Positions 50,600-59,299 of a DNA stretch of 64,000 bases are shown in pieces. The DNA is from Sulfurovum lithotrophicum (GTDB taxonomy: Bacteria > Campylobacterota > Campylobacteria > Campylobacterales > Sulfurovaceae), in the NCBI RefSeq assembly GCF_000987835.1, contig NZ_CP011308.1, forward strand, positions 1,984,001 through 2,048,000, read 5' to 3'. The notes beneath the pieces are model-generated. The model had not been told where the DNA came from. It did no database searches and worked only from the letters and a program-made list of their open reading frames with translations. Position numbers and translations under genes: made by a program. Numbering within the stretch: position 1 is the stretch's first letter; each line of letters opens with the position of its first letter.

Positions 50600-51109
50600 T
50601 TACAATCCTTTTAAAAGTTTTTTGCTGAGTTTCAACTTCTTGTTATTCATAATACCGATACCTCTGTCCAACACGTTTTGTGCGATCTCCTTAGCCTCTT
50701 TGAGAGAATGCATCTTGTAGGAACCACACTGATAGACATTGAGTTCCGGGATATCCTTCTGCGATTTCACATTCAACACATCTTTCATCGATGCTGCCCA
50801 GGCTTTGGCAACTCTTTTAGATTTCGGCGTACCCAGAAGAGACATATAGAATCCTGTTCTGCACCCCATAGGTGAGATATCAATAATCTCCACTTTTTTT
50901 GAGTTGAGATGCTCTCTCATGAAACCAGCGAAAAGGTGTTCAAGCGTATGGATACCTTTGGAAGGCATTCTCTCTTCATTGGGTTTGCAGAAACGCAGGT
51001 CAAAAACGGTAATGTCATCACCGCATGGTGTTTTCATTCTCTTGGCAACTCTCACTGCGGGAGCGATCATTCTAGTATGGTCAACGGTAAAACTGTCTAA
51101 TAGTGGCAT
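50600..51109 (-). CDS. luxS: S-ribosylhomocysteine lyase LuxS
   Basis: A 169-residue Fe-dependent enzyme of the activated methyl cycle that releases homocysteine and the AI-2 precursor DPD. The metal site is HTLEH (H54, E57, H58) with C128 in [24 protein letters not shown] and [13 protein letters not shown] are family hallmarks. Complete. Its product may signal, but a purely metabolic role is equally likely. Confidence 0.97.
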   Translation of the reverse strand: MPLLDSFTVDHTRMIAPAVRVAKRMKTPCGDDITVFDLRFCKPNEERMPSKGIHTLEHLFAGFMREHLNSKKVEIIDISPMGCRTGFYMSLLGTPKSKRVAKAWAASMKDVLNVKSQKDIPELNVYQCGSYKMHSLKEAKEIAQNVLDRGIGIMNNKKLKLSKKLLKGL

Positions 51110-51229
51110 GGGTTTTCCTTATATAATTTTTCAAATTATAACGGAAAAAATTAGTAAGTAGCAGTTAGCAAGTAGTAATTATGGAAAAAATGAGTTTTAT
51201 TTGGAAATGTAACACACAAAGAATCTAAA

Positions 51230-51355
51230 GATTTCGTGTTAATTTGCTATAGATTTGATTGAATGGCGTGAGTGGAATGAGAGAGCATACATCAAGTATG
51301 TGACCGAATGGAACGAAGCCATTCGGTCAAAGATTTAGTGAAGTAACACGAAAGA
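51230..51355. repeat. Complex palindromic element after porB
   Basis: Outer arms TTTCGTGTTA (51232-51241) and TAACACGAAA (51344-51353) are perfectly complementary. Inside are CATAC/GTATG (51286-51300) and a 10-bp hairpin GACCGAATGG-AACGAAG-CCATTCGGTC (51302-51328). It begins a few bases after the porB stop. The layout parallels 42841-42911. It is probably a dispersed repeat doubling as terminator; the rest of the 51110-51229 gap shows nothing clear. Confidence 0.55.
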
Positions 51356-52309
51356 TTATATACGAGCTTCTTCGCGGCGCTGTAGCATTTCCCAATACTC
51401 ATTGATATTTTTCTGGATCTGATCGATCACGTGTCTGTTCTCAGGCTTGAAGAGATGTTTGTAACGTCCCTGAGCCCCAAGGTAATCTTCTACTTTCAAT
51501 ACATTTTTAGGTCTGTAAAGAATGTTAAGTTCATGTCCGTCAATAATTTCATAGAGCGGGAACATCAATGTATCTGTTGCCAGGTCAGTCAGAAGGATCG
51601 TATCTTTTGGATCGAATCTCCATTCTGTTGTACATGGAGAGACCGTGTTGATGAAACAAGGCCCTTCCGTTTCAAGTGCTTTCTGGAAACCTTTAGCCAT
51701 AGACTTCCACTTGTTCGGAGCCAATTGTGCAACATATGGAGCACCATGTGCAGCCATAATAGCGACAAGATCTTTTTTCTTCTCTTTCTTACCGTAAGAA
51801 TGTGTTCCTGCCTGCGCTGTAGATGTTGTAGCACCGATAGGTGTAGCCGATGATCTCTGTCCACCTGTATTGGCATAGTTCTCATTATCCAGACAGATGT
51901 ATGTAAAGTCATGGCCTCTCTCTACGGCACCGGAAAGCCACTGGAAACCGATATCGTAAGTAGAACCGTCACCACCGAAAGCGACAAACTTTACCGGAGC
52001 ATCATTGTCTTTGAGCGTACCTTTTTTCTTTCTTGCTTTATGCATTGCCTCTGCACCGGTCACTGCAGTTGCAGCATTTTCAAATCCGATATGGATCCAT
52101 GATGTATCCCATGAAGTAAATGGATAAACTGCTGTAGACACTTCAAGGCAACCTGTATTGGAAGAGATAACGAGATTGTCATCTGTACAGTTCATCAGCT
52201 CTCTGACGATCATAGAGTGGGCACATCCGGGACACAGAGTATGCGCACCCTCAAATCTGTCGTTATTTGTCGAAAATTCTTTTAAGTTCTTAATTGATGT
52301 AATAGCCAT
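51356..52309 (-). CDS. porB: Pyruvate:ferredoxin/flavodoxin oxidoreductase beta subunit
   Basis: A 317-residue thiamine-diphosphate subunit: HTLCPGCAHSMIVRELMNC supplies cysteines for a [4Fe-4S] cluster, and GGDGSTYDIGFQWLSGAVER with DNENYANTGGQRS forms the TPP/Mg site. It acts with PorA, PorD and PorC in interconversion of pyruvate and acetyl-CoA. In autotrophic Campylobacterota the carboxylating direction belongs to carbon fixation with the reductive TCA cycle. Last gene of the operon, two bases after porA. A different 2-oxoacid substrate is possible. Confidence 0.92.
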   Translation of the reverse strand: MAITSIKNLKEFSTNNDRFEGAHTLCPGCAHSMIVRELMNCTDDNLVISSNTGCLEVSTAVYPFTSWDTSWIHIGFENAATAVTGAEAMHKARKKKGTLKDNDAPVKFVAFGGDGSTYDIGFQWLSGAVERGHDFTYICLDNENYANTGGQRSSATPIGATTSTAQAGTHSYGKKEKKKDLVAIMAAHGAPYVAQLAPNKWKSMAKGFQKALETEGPCFINTVSPCTTEWRFDPKDTILLTDLATDTLMFPLYEIIDGHELNILYRPKNVLKVEDYLGAQGRYKHLFKPENRHVIDQIQKNINEYWEMLQRREEARI

Positions 52310-52311
52310 GA

Positions 52312-53544
52312 TTAACCTCTTTGTGTTTGGAAATACCCAAGGTGTGGACCTCTAAGTCCTGAGAACTGTTGGATATCTGTTGTAATATGTCCAGCATCTG
52401 CATTTGCCTGCTGCTCTTTAAATATTCTCTTTGCTTCATCGATGGAGAAGTCACGTCCGCCAAGACCGTAGATATAGTTCGTTACCAGTGGTCTTGTATC
52501 TGTCGTATAGAGTGCTGCCGATACTTCGTTAAAGAATGCACCCATTGCACCGCCTGGGCTTGACCTGTCCATAACAGCGATCGATTTGGCACCTTTAAGT
52601 GCTTCTCTTACCTGATCGAACGGGAACGGTCTGAATACTCTGATACCCACTACACCAGCTTTGATACCCTCTTCTCTCAACTCTTCCGCTGCAACGACAG
52701 CAGTTTCAACCGTTGTACCAAGACCTACGATCACAACATCTGCATCTTCCATCATATAGCTTTCGACTCTGTTGTATTTTCTACCTGTCAGTTTTTCAAA
52801 TTCAGCAAATACTTCATCGATAACCGGGCGTGAATCCATCAGTGCTTTATGCTGTTTTGCCTTATGTTCAAAGTGCCAGTCTTCTTCCGTCTGCGCACCG
52901 TACGTCACAGGTCTGGAGAAATCAAGCAGATCGTCAACCGGCTGAAAATCACCGATGAAGTTATATGCCGCCTCATCTGTCAACGGATAGACATTCTGAG
53001 CCGTATGTGAAGTGATGAACCCGTCCTGATGAACCATGACCGGAAGTCTTACTGAGTGGTCCTCACCGATCTTAAATGCACATAATGCCAGGTCATAAGC
53101 TTCCTGTGCATTGAATGCATCGATCTGGATCCAACCGGAATCTCTGCCGAGATACATATCGGCATGGTCACCACGTACGTTCAGCGGAGAAGCCAGAGCC
53201 CTGTTGACTACATTGAGTACAATAGGAAGTCTCATACCGGATGCCTGATACAATACCTCGACCATGAGGGCAAATCCCTGGGAAGAGGTAGCCGTAGCGA
53301 CACGTCCGCCTGCTGCAGATGCACCTACACACCCTGACATTGCGGCATGTTCAGACTCGACCATCACATATTCACCGTCAATATAGCCGTTCGCAACATA
53401 AGCTCCGTAATTTTCCACGATTGGGGTAGAAGGCGTAATAGGATACGCCGCGACAACATCGACCTGTGCCTGTCTCAGTGCCTGGGAAGCAGCATAATTC
53501 CCGTCCCAGACTTCTCTGTCATTTAAATCAAATTTTTCTGCCAT
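52312..53544 (-). CDS. porA: Pyruvate:ferredoxin/flavodoxin oxidoreductase alpha subunit
   Basis: A 410-residue subunit. The N-terminal pyrimidine-binding domain has AYPITPSTPIVE and ESEHAAMSGCVGASAAGGRVATATSS. The central domain has GTTVETAVVAAEELREEG and IAVMDRSSPGGAMGAF. These match PorA rather than the 2-oxoglutarate enzyme by my reading. Located between porD and porB on the same strand with short gaps. Complete. Confidence 0.92.
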   Translation of the reverse strand: MAEKFDLNDREVWDGNYAASQALRQAQVDVVAAYPITPSTPIVENYGAYVANGYIDGEYVMVESEHAAMSGCVGASAAGGRVATATSSQGFALMVEVLYQASGMRLPIVLNVVNRALASPLNVRGDHADMYLGRDSGWIQIDAFNAQEAYDLALCAFKIGEDHSVRLPVMVHQDGFITSHTAQNVYPLTDEAAYNFIGDFQPVDDLLDFSRPVTYGAQTEEDWHFEHKAKQHKALMDSRPVIDEVFAEFEKLTGRKYNRVESYMMEDADVVIVGLGTTVETAVVAAEELREEGIKAGVVGIRVFRPFPFDQVREALKGAKSIAVMDRSSPGGAMGAFFNEVSAALYTTDTRPLVTNYIYGLGGRDFSIDEAKRIFKEQQANADAGHITTDIQQFSGLRGPHLGYFQTQRG

Positions 53545-53553
53545 TACAGTTCC

Positions 53554-54006
53554 TTACTTCTCTTCTTTTTTCTTTTTTTCCGGCCATGCAGCAAGTGCTT
53601 CATCCAGTCCTGACTGCTCACTGAACATTAAAAGTGATTTCGGGTTTGTCGGACATACTTCAACACATACCCCACATCCTTTACAGTGGTCATAATCGAT
53701 CCCCAGCATCTGCTTGTCTCTGGAGATAATAGATGTATCCGGACACCATACCCAGCAATTCTGACAATCGATACAAACATCGATGTTAAATACCGGCTTC
53801 TCCACTCTCCATGAAGCAACGGATGCTACATATGAATTAAAGTCTGAGTAGTGTCTCTGCTCTGCTTTCTGATGAACGATGTCCGTTGCATCTCCGTCAA
53901 AAGAGGTCAGAATAATACCCTGTGTCACTTCATCCCAACCGACATGTTCACCACCAAGCTGTTTGCTTCCTCTTTTTTCTGTTGCACATAAATGTAAATC
54001 TTGCAT
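53554..54006 (-). CDS. porD: Pyruvate:ferredoxin oxidoreductase delta (ferredoxin-like) subunit
   Basis: A 150-residue subunit with two [4Fe-4S] ferredoxin motifs, CIDCQNCWVWCP and CKGCGVCVEVCP, that carries electrons from the TPP site. The N-terminal 70 residues are an extension of the kind seen in other PorD proteins of this group. The C-terminus is lysine-rich. It lies between porC and porA in the gamma-delta-alpha-beta order found in Helicobacter-type por operons. Confidence 0.92.
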   Translation of the reverse strand: MQDLHLCATEKRGSKQLGGEHVGWDEVTQGIILTSFDGDATDIVHQKAEQRHYSDFNSYVASVASWRVEKPVFNIDVCIDCQNCWVWCPDTSIISRDKQMLGIDYDHCKGCGVCVEVCPTNPKSLLMFSEQSGLDEALAAWPEKKKKEEK

Positions 54007-54017
54007 TGTCTTCCCCT

Positions 54018-54581
54018 TTATTTAACTTCGTTATATGCTCTGGTTATTGCTTCCATATTCGCATCAATGATCTTTTGCGGGAATTTTTTAAGCACTCTTT
54101 TCATATTTTCAAGAAAATAATCCAGTTCAAACATGCCTGACACTTTTACAAAAGCACCCAGCATCGGTGAATTCGGCATGGATCTGCCAATGGTATCAAG
54201 AGAGATCTGAATACAGTCGACGACAAATACTCTGTCTTCTTTCCCCTGAAGGTCGGGAATACCCGCGATCAGTTCCTCTTTGCTGAGGTGTGTTGTAATG
54301 ATATATTTTGTTTCATCTTTCTCATGTTCAGTAATCGTATCCGTATAGGCCAATGCCGGGTCGATGACCAATACATAGTCAGGATGCATGAATTTTGCAT
54401 GGTTCAGGATCTGCTCATCGGCAATTCGGTTGTATGCCCTCAAGGCAGCTCCCCTTTTGGCTGAACCGTAAAGTGCAAATGCCTGTACTTCTTTTCCTGT
54501 TGTCGCGACAACATCTCCCAGACCCTTGGCACCACTCACGGCACCCTGACCGGCACGGCTGTGCCATCTAATTTCAGTCAT
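54018..54581 (-). CDS. porC: Pyruvate:ferredoxin oxidoreductase gamma subunit
   Basis: A 187-residue subunit beginning EIRWHSRAGQGAVSGAKGLG, the standard opening of 2-oxoacid oxidoreductase gamma subunits. It continues with FALYGSAKRGAALRAYNRIAD and PNSPMLGAFVKVSG. First gene of the porCDAB operon. Complete. The nearest upstream gene is on the same strand but 92 bp away, so por likely has its own promoter in that gap. Confidence 0.92.
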   Translation of the reverse strand: MTEIRWHSRAGQGAVSGAKGLGDVVATTGKEVQAFALYGSAKRGAALRAYNRIADEQILNHAKFMHPDYVLVIDPALAYTDTITEHEKDETKYIITTHLSKEELIAGIPDLQGKEDRVFVVDCIQISLDTIGRSMPNSPMLGAFVKVSGMFELDYFLENMKRVLKKFPQKIIDANMEAITRAYNEVK

Positions 54582-54673
54582 AATCTCTCCTATTAAATCT
54601 ATAGTAACATGTCCATCATTGTAATGTTCACACTCTTAAAGCATGTTGAAATTATAATATTTTTAATCTCATG

Positions 54674-55321
54674 CTATTTTTTTGCTATGAAAGTAACGGC
54701 TTCAAGCGAATTTTTACACAGTAAGTCACTGCATTTCGACAACTGTTCGACAGTACCATATCCACAGCTTACAGCAACGCCCTTAATCTTTGCTGATGTT
54801 GCAGCGTGCATGTCCATACAGGTATCTCCGATCATCCAGATCTCCCCCTCTGGAGGATGCGGCAGTCTCTCCAACGCTTTATAGATAGGCTCAGGATGCG
54901 GCTTGGGATGTTCCACATTCTCTCGGCCTATGAGTACATCAAAATAGTCCATCAACCCCATATGTTCGAGCAGCTCAATAGAGTACTCTGCCGTCTTGGT
55001 GGTCACCACGCCGAGCATTGCAAACTCCGAAGCCCTCTCTACAGCCTCTTTGGCCGAGGGGAGCAGTACGGTCTTGGCTTTGCTGATCTTTCGGTAATGC
55101 TGCTTATAGGCTGCCACATGGTCCCAGATCTTCTCTTCTTCTACCCCAAGCTTCAGGAACATCCAGTCCAGAGGGTGCCCGATCTGCGCCTTGATCAGTT
55201 CATCCTCAGGAACTTCTTCCTCAAACTGCTTGAACGCAACAGCAAAGCTTTCCAGGATCGCTTCAGTCGAATCGATCAGGGTTCCGTCAAGGTCAAATAA
55301 TATAATGGTCTCTTTTGTCAT
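54674..55321 (-). CDS. HAD-family phosphatase (phosphoglycolate phosphatase-like)
   Basis: A 215-residue HAD hydrolase: motif I LFDLDGTLIDST (nucleophile Asp), motif II VVTTK, motif III lysine in HPKPHPEPI and motif IV WMIGDTCMDMHAA. Cap domain of the Gph/PGP type. Substrate likely a small phosphorylated metabolite such as 2-phosphoglycolate. Its ATG overlaps the stop of the ABC ATPase gene (ATGA), so it is the last gene of the yej-like operon, an odd partner for a transporter. Confidence 0.85.
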   Translation of the reverse strand: MTKETIILFDLDGTLIDSTEAILESFAVAFKQFEEEVPEDELIKAQIGHPLDWMFLKLGVEEEKIWDHVAAYKQHYRKISKAKTVLLPSAKEAVERASEFAMLGVVTTKTAEYSIELLEHMGLMDYFDVLIGRENVEHPKPHPEPIYKALERLPHPPEGEIWMIGDTCMDMHAATSAKIKGVAVSCGYGTVEQLSKCSDLLCKNSLEAVTFIAKK

Positions 55322-56931
55322 GATTCCTCTTTTTGTATAGGTGGTGGCTTGGGTACGGCTTTGAGCAGTGTACGTGTGTATTCGTGCTGAGGGTTATGCA
55401 TCACCTCATCCACAGGTCCCTGCTCTACCAGTTTGCCCTCCTGCATGACAGCTACTTCGTCTGCAATGGAGGGAATGATGGAGAGATCATGGGTGATGAA
55501 AAGGTAGGAGACAGCAAAGTCATCCTGCAGTTCTTTAAGCAGGGAAAGAACCTGTGACCTTACCGTCACATCCAGCGCAGAAGTAGGTTCATCACAAATG
55601 ATCAGTTCAGGTTCTACCGCCAGTGCTCTGGCAATACCGATACGCTGTCGTTGACCCCCGGAGAACTCATGCGGATAACGCTCGGTATACTCTTTTTTCA
55701 ACCCTACCTTTTCAAGCAGTTCCCCTATACGAATATCCTGAGCCTCTTTCTCTTTCGGGCCGACCTTCAGGCTTACCATCCCTTCACGGATGATCTCACC
55801 GATGGTCATACGGGGATTGAGTGCCGAGTAGGGATCCTGAAAAACCACCTGAATTTTACTTCGGTAGGCTTTCAGGGACGCTTCATTCAATGCTGCAATA
55901 TTCACATCTCTGAAGGCTATGGTCCCTTTTGTGATATCCAGCAGACGCAAAATGGCTTTGCCGATCGTACTCTTGCCGCTGCCCGATTCTCCTACCAGTG
56001 CAAGCGTTTTGCCTTTGGGTATGGCAAAGCTGACACCATCCACGGCTTTGACATACCCGACCGTACGCTGCAAGAGACCTTTTTTGATCGGAAAATAGAC
56101 TTTGAGATCTTTGACTTCAAGCAGTGTCTTTTCTCCTTCTTCTCCGGTCTCTTTCGCCTGCATCGCAATGGCATCTTTCAGAAGCCGCTGCGTATAGGGA
56201 TGTTTGGGCTGCTCAAAAAATGTATCACAGGGTGCTGTTTCAAGCAACTCTCCCTCTTTCATTACGGCGATCCTGTCCGCCATCTGTGCGACTACCCCCA
56301 TGTCATGGGTAATGAAGAGTATGGAAAGTTTTCTCTTCTCCCTGATCTGCTTTAGCAAAGAGAGCACCTGTGCCTGTATTGTTACATCCAGCGCTGTTGT
56401 AGGTTCATCGGCGATCAGCAGATCAGGTTCACATGCCAGTGCCATTGCGATCATTACACGCTGTTTCTGCCCACCGGATAGCTGATGCGGATACCAGTAA
56501 TAACGCTCTGAAGGGTCTTTGATGCCCACCTCATCAAAGAGGGAGATCACTTTCTTTTTTACCGCTTCTTTTGTGAGTCCCAGATGCAGTCGGATCACTT
56601 CAGCCACCTGCTCTCCTACTGTCATCACCGGGTTGAGCGCAGACATAGGCTCCTGAAAGATCATCGCTATGGACTTGCCCCTGATCTTCTGCATCTGCGA
56701 CTCCGTAATGTCAAAAAGAGAATGTTCTTTGAGTCTGATATCTCCCGTACCTACATTGATGCTGTCAGGAAGCAGCCGCATAATGGCCAATGAGGTCAGC
56801 GATTTCCCGCTACCGGATTCTCCGACCAATGCAAAGATCTCCCCCTCTTTGATCTCGAAGCTGACAGAGCGCAAAAGCTGCTCTCTAGCTATAGCAAGAC
56901 TCAGGTTTTCTACACTCAGTATAGTACTCAT
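55318..56931 (-). CDS. Dual-ATPase subunit of a peptide/oligopeptide ABC transporter (YejF-like)
   Basis: A 537-residue protein with two complete ABC ATPase domains. The first has Walker [11 protein letters not shown], signature LSGGQKQR and Walker [13 protein letters not shown]. The second, from about residue 270, has [19 protein letters not shown] and [12 protein letters not shown]. The fused layout matches YejF/DppDF-type transporters of peptides. It powers the two permeases encoded upstream, with an ATGA overlap. Confidence 0.93.
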   Translation of the reverse strand: MSTILSVENLSLAIAREQLLRSVSFEIKEGEIFALVGESGSGKSLTSLAIMRLLPDSINVGTGDIRLKEHSLFDITESQMQKIRGKSIAMIFQEPMSALNPVMTVGEQVAEVIRLHLGLTKEAVKKKVISLFDEVGIKDPSERYYWYPHQLSGGQKQRVMIAMALACEPDLLIADEPTTALDVTIQAQVLSLLKQIREKRKLSILFITHDMGVVAQMADRIAVMKEGELLETAPCDTFFEQPKHPYTQRLLKDAIAMQAKETGEEGEKTLLEVKDLKVYFPIKKGLLQRTVGYVKAVDGVSFAIPKGKTLALVGESGSGKSTIGKAILRLLDITKGTIAFRDVNIAALNEASLKAYRSKIQVVFQDPYSALNPRMTIGEIIREGMVSLKVGPKEKEAQDIRIGELLEKVGLKKEYTERYPHEFSGGQRQRIGIARALAVEPELIICDEPTSALDVTVRSQVLSLLKELQDDFAVSYLFITHDLSIIPSIADEVAVMQEGKLVEQGPVDEVMHNPQHEYTRTLLKAVPKPPPIQKEES

Positions 56932-58325
56932 GACTTGTTCCTCGGGTCAAGTACGGTCTGTACGCGGTCGGAGAGCAGATTGGCCGCCAGAACCAGAATG
57001 AACATGAAAATGAAAGCCGAGAAGAGCAACCACCACACCATCGGTTCTCTTGCCATCTCCAGTCGGGCCTGGTTGATCATATTTCCCCAGCTGTACATGG
57101 TCGGATCCACCCCGACGCCTACATAAGAGAGTACTGCTTCGGCCAGAACCAGTCCCGAGAAGTCCAGTACCACAGAGATGAGAATGATGTGCATCAGGTT
57201 GGGCATGATGTGCCTGAAGATGATCTTCCATTTACTCACACCAAAGGCTTTGGCAGCAGTCACAAACTCTACCTGTGAAATCTTCAGTGTCTCGGCACGC
57301 AGCAGACGGCACAGGCCTGTCCAGCTTGTTACCCCCAGGATCATGATCAAAAAGAGCAACCTGAGGTCCGAACGCTCCAGCGTAGTCTCGAACCACTGGG
57401 GATGATTGTCCATCATCACCTGCATCACCAGTACGGCAGCAGCAATGAGCAGGACACCCGGAATGGAGTTGAGCGTGGTATAGATATACTGTATAACATC
57501 GTCTATCCAGCCTCCGAAGAATCCCGCAGAAATTCCCAGAACGATCGAGACGGGCAGCATCACCAGTGTGGTCAGTATGCCTATGAGCACCCCGGTACGG
57601 ATACTTTTGAGACTTTGATAAAAGACATCTCCCCCCACTTTATCCGTACCCAGAACATGGTAATGGTAGCTCAGTATATAGAGCCATACGAAGGTAACGG
57701 TCAGCAGCAGGAAAGTAAGATATGCCGTTCTCCAGGGAAGTTCTGTCTCTCCCCGCCAGACATGACGCACTTTTTCACTGAAGCGTTCTTTTCCTTTCAA
57801 TAACAAATGCAGGAAGACCAGTATCAGACTTGCAAACAGACCAAGCCCAAACGCCCCCAGCGATCGCCGGACGATATCCTCCGTTTCAGACTCTCCGGCA
57901 GGGATATTGACATATTTTAAAGGCAGATACGCCTGACGTGTAACATTGTCCTTTTCATCCACCACGATGGACTTGGCATACTCGTGCGTGGCGAACGGTG
58001 CCGAGTAGGTACGTTCCGTATGTTCAATGGTGTGGGCAAAAAGAAGGTCCAGCAGACTGACCATTTCACCTTTGTAGTGCACTTCCGCAGAAGCGCCCTG
58101 TCCTGACTTATCCTGTACTGTATGGCGCATATGCACCGAATCCAGCAGCGCGAAAGAGAGATAGAAAAGCAGGACGATCGCAGATGCCATCGCAATACGT
58201 GACCTGAAAATAGTACGCCACTGTTTTTTAACCTGCGGCGACCGTGAGACTACCCATCCCCACCCCATGAGTGCAAAGATCAGTATCCATACCATAATAT
58301 CGGTCCAGAGCAGTGTCAGATTCAT
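56928..58325 (-). CDS. ABC transporter permease (YejE-like, OppC family)
   Basis: A 465-residue membrane permease, longer than standard OppC because of an N-terminal region with two helices and a large periplasmic segment (about residues 50-160). The BPD-transp-1 domain follows, with the EAA loop AKAFGVSKWKIIFRHIMPNLMHI. The start at ATG 58325 overlaps the preceding permease stop (ATGA); a much longer in-frame reading extends over that gene and is rejected. The large periplasmic insert is typical of YejE. Confidence 0.9.
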   Translation of the reverse strand: MNLTLLWTDIMVWILIFALMGWGWVVSRSPQVKKQWRTIFRSRIAMASAIVLLFYLSFALLDSVHMRHTVQDKSGQGASAEVHYKGEMVSLLDLLFAHTIEHTERTYSAPFATHEYAKSIVVDEKDNVTRQAYLPLKYVNIPAGESETEDIVRRSLGAFGLGLFASLILVFLHLLLKGKERFSEKVRHVWRGETELPWRTAYLTFLLLTVTFVWLYILSYHYHVLGTDKVGGDVFYQSLKSIRTGVLIGILTTLVMLPVSIVLGISAGFFGGWIDDVIQYIYTTLNSIPGVLLIAAAVLVMQVMMDNHPQWFETTLERSDLRLLFLIMILGVTSWTGLCRLLRAETLKISQVEFVTAAKAFGVSKWKIIFRHIMPNLMHIILISVVLDFSGLVLAEAVLSYVGVGVDPTMYSWGNMINQARLEMAREPMVWWLLFSAFIFMFILVLAANLLSDRVQTVLDPRNKS

Positions 58326-59299
58326 GAGAGCTTCACCCTCGGATCGAACAGCGTATAGGAGATATCCGTCAGGATCAGTCCGACAATGTAGAGTACCGAT
58401 CCCAGAAAGACCATCGCTTTGACGATGGCAAAATCCTGTGAGTTGATGGCATCGATGGTGTAGGAACCAAGACCGGGAATACCGAAAAAGGACTCCATGA
58501 CAAGACTTCCCATGAAGAGTGAGGGGATCACCACGACAACGCCAGTCAGAATTGGCAGCATTCCGTTCTTGAGCACATGTTTGAAAAGCACGGAGATCTC
58601 TGAGAGCCCTTTGGCCCTTGCAGTACGGACATAGTCCTGATTCATCTGCTCCAGAAAGATACTTCTGTACCAGCGTACACCCGCTCCCATCCCTGCAAAC
58701 ACACCTATAAGCACAGGGAGGATCACAAATTTGACGGCACTCCATCCCGGTTCATAGCCAGATATAGGCACCCAGTGCCAGACCTTGGAGAAAAGTACCT
58801 GTCCGGCGATGATGTAAAAGAGTCCGGAGATCGACATGATCATCACGGCAATGACCATCATACTGGTATCAAGTACAGATCCTCTGAAGAGCACCAGTAG
58901 AAGCGCCAGCGATATATTGGTGACCAGGGCAATGAAAAAAGTAGGCAAGGCGATGGCAAGACTCGGCCCCATACGCTCTTTGATATCCGAACCGATATCC
59001 CGGTTGGCATCTGAAAAACCAAAATCAAAGGCGAAGAGTTTCAGAGACTCCTGCATAAAAAGCGTGTCACTGATCTTTTCGACACCTGCAGCTTTCGGAT
59101 TGAGAAAAAGCGGTTTGTCATATCCCTTTTCCACTTTCCATGCCTCTATCATCTGTGGTGTAACCTGTTTGGCACCGAGCTGTGCCCGCGCCATATCATC
59201 AGGGCTGTTGATCATGAAAAAGAGTACGAAGGTAATGAGGTTCACCCCGATCAGGATCGGTATGGCGTACAATATTCTACGCAAAATATAGGCCAGCAT
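58322..59299 (-). CDS. ABC transporter permease (YejB-like, OppB family)
   Basis: A 325-residue permease with N-terminal MLAYILRRILYAIPILIGVNLITFVLF (OppB signature), five further helices and the EAA loop ARAKGLSEISVLFKHVLKNGMLPIL. It pairs with the YejE-like permease. Its start codon lies directly after the stop of the binding-protein gene. Complete. Confidence 0.92.
   Translation of the reverse strand: MLAYILRRILYAIPILIGVNLITFVLFFMINSPDDMARAQLGAKQVTPQMIEAWKVEKGYDKPLFLNPKAAGVEKISDTLFMQESLKLFAFDFGFSDANRDIGSDIKERMGPSLAIALPTFFIALVTNISLALLLVLFRGSVLDTSMMVIAVMIMSISGLFYIIAGQVLFSKVWHWVPISGYEPGWSAVKFVILPVLIGVFAGMGAGVRWYRSIFLEQMNQDYVRTARAKGLSEISVLFKHVLKNGMLPILTGVVVVIPSLFMGSLVMESFFGIPGLGSYTIDAINSQDFAIVKAMVFLGSVLYIVGLILTDISYTLFDPRVKLS

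Noticed and set aside
58326-58745. A 140-codon N-terminal extension of the YejE-like permease
   Set aside because: It overlaps the YejB-like gene, is Cys/Arg-rich nonsense in character, and an ATGA overlap at 58322-58325 gives the natural start.
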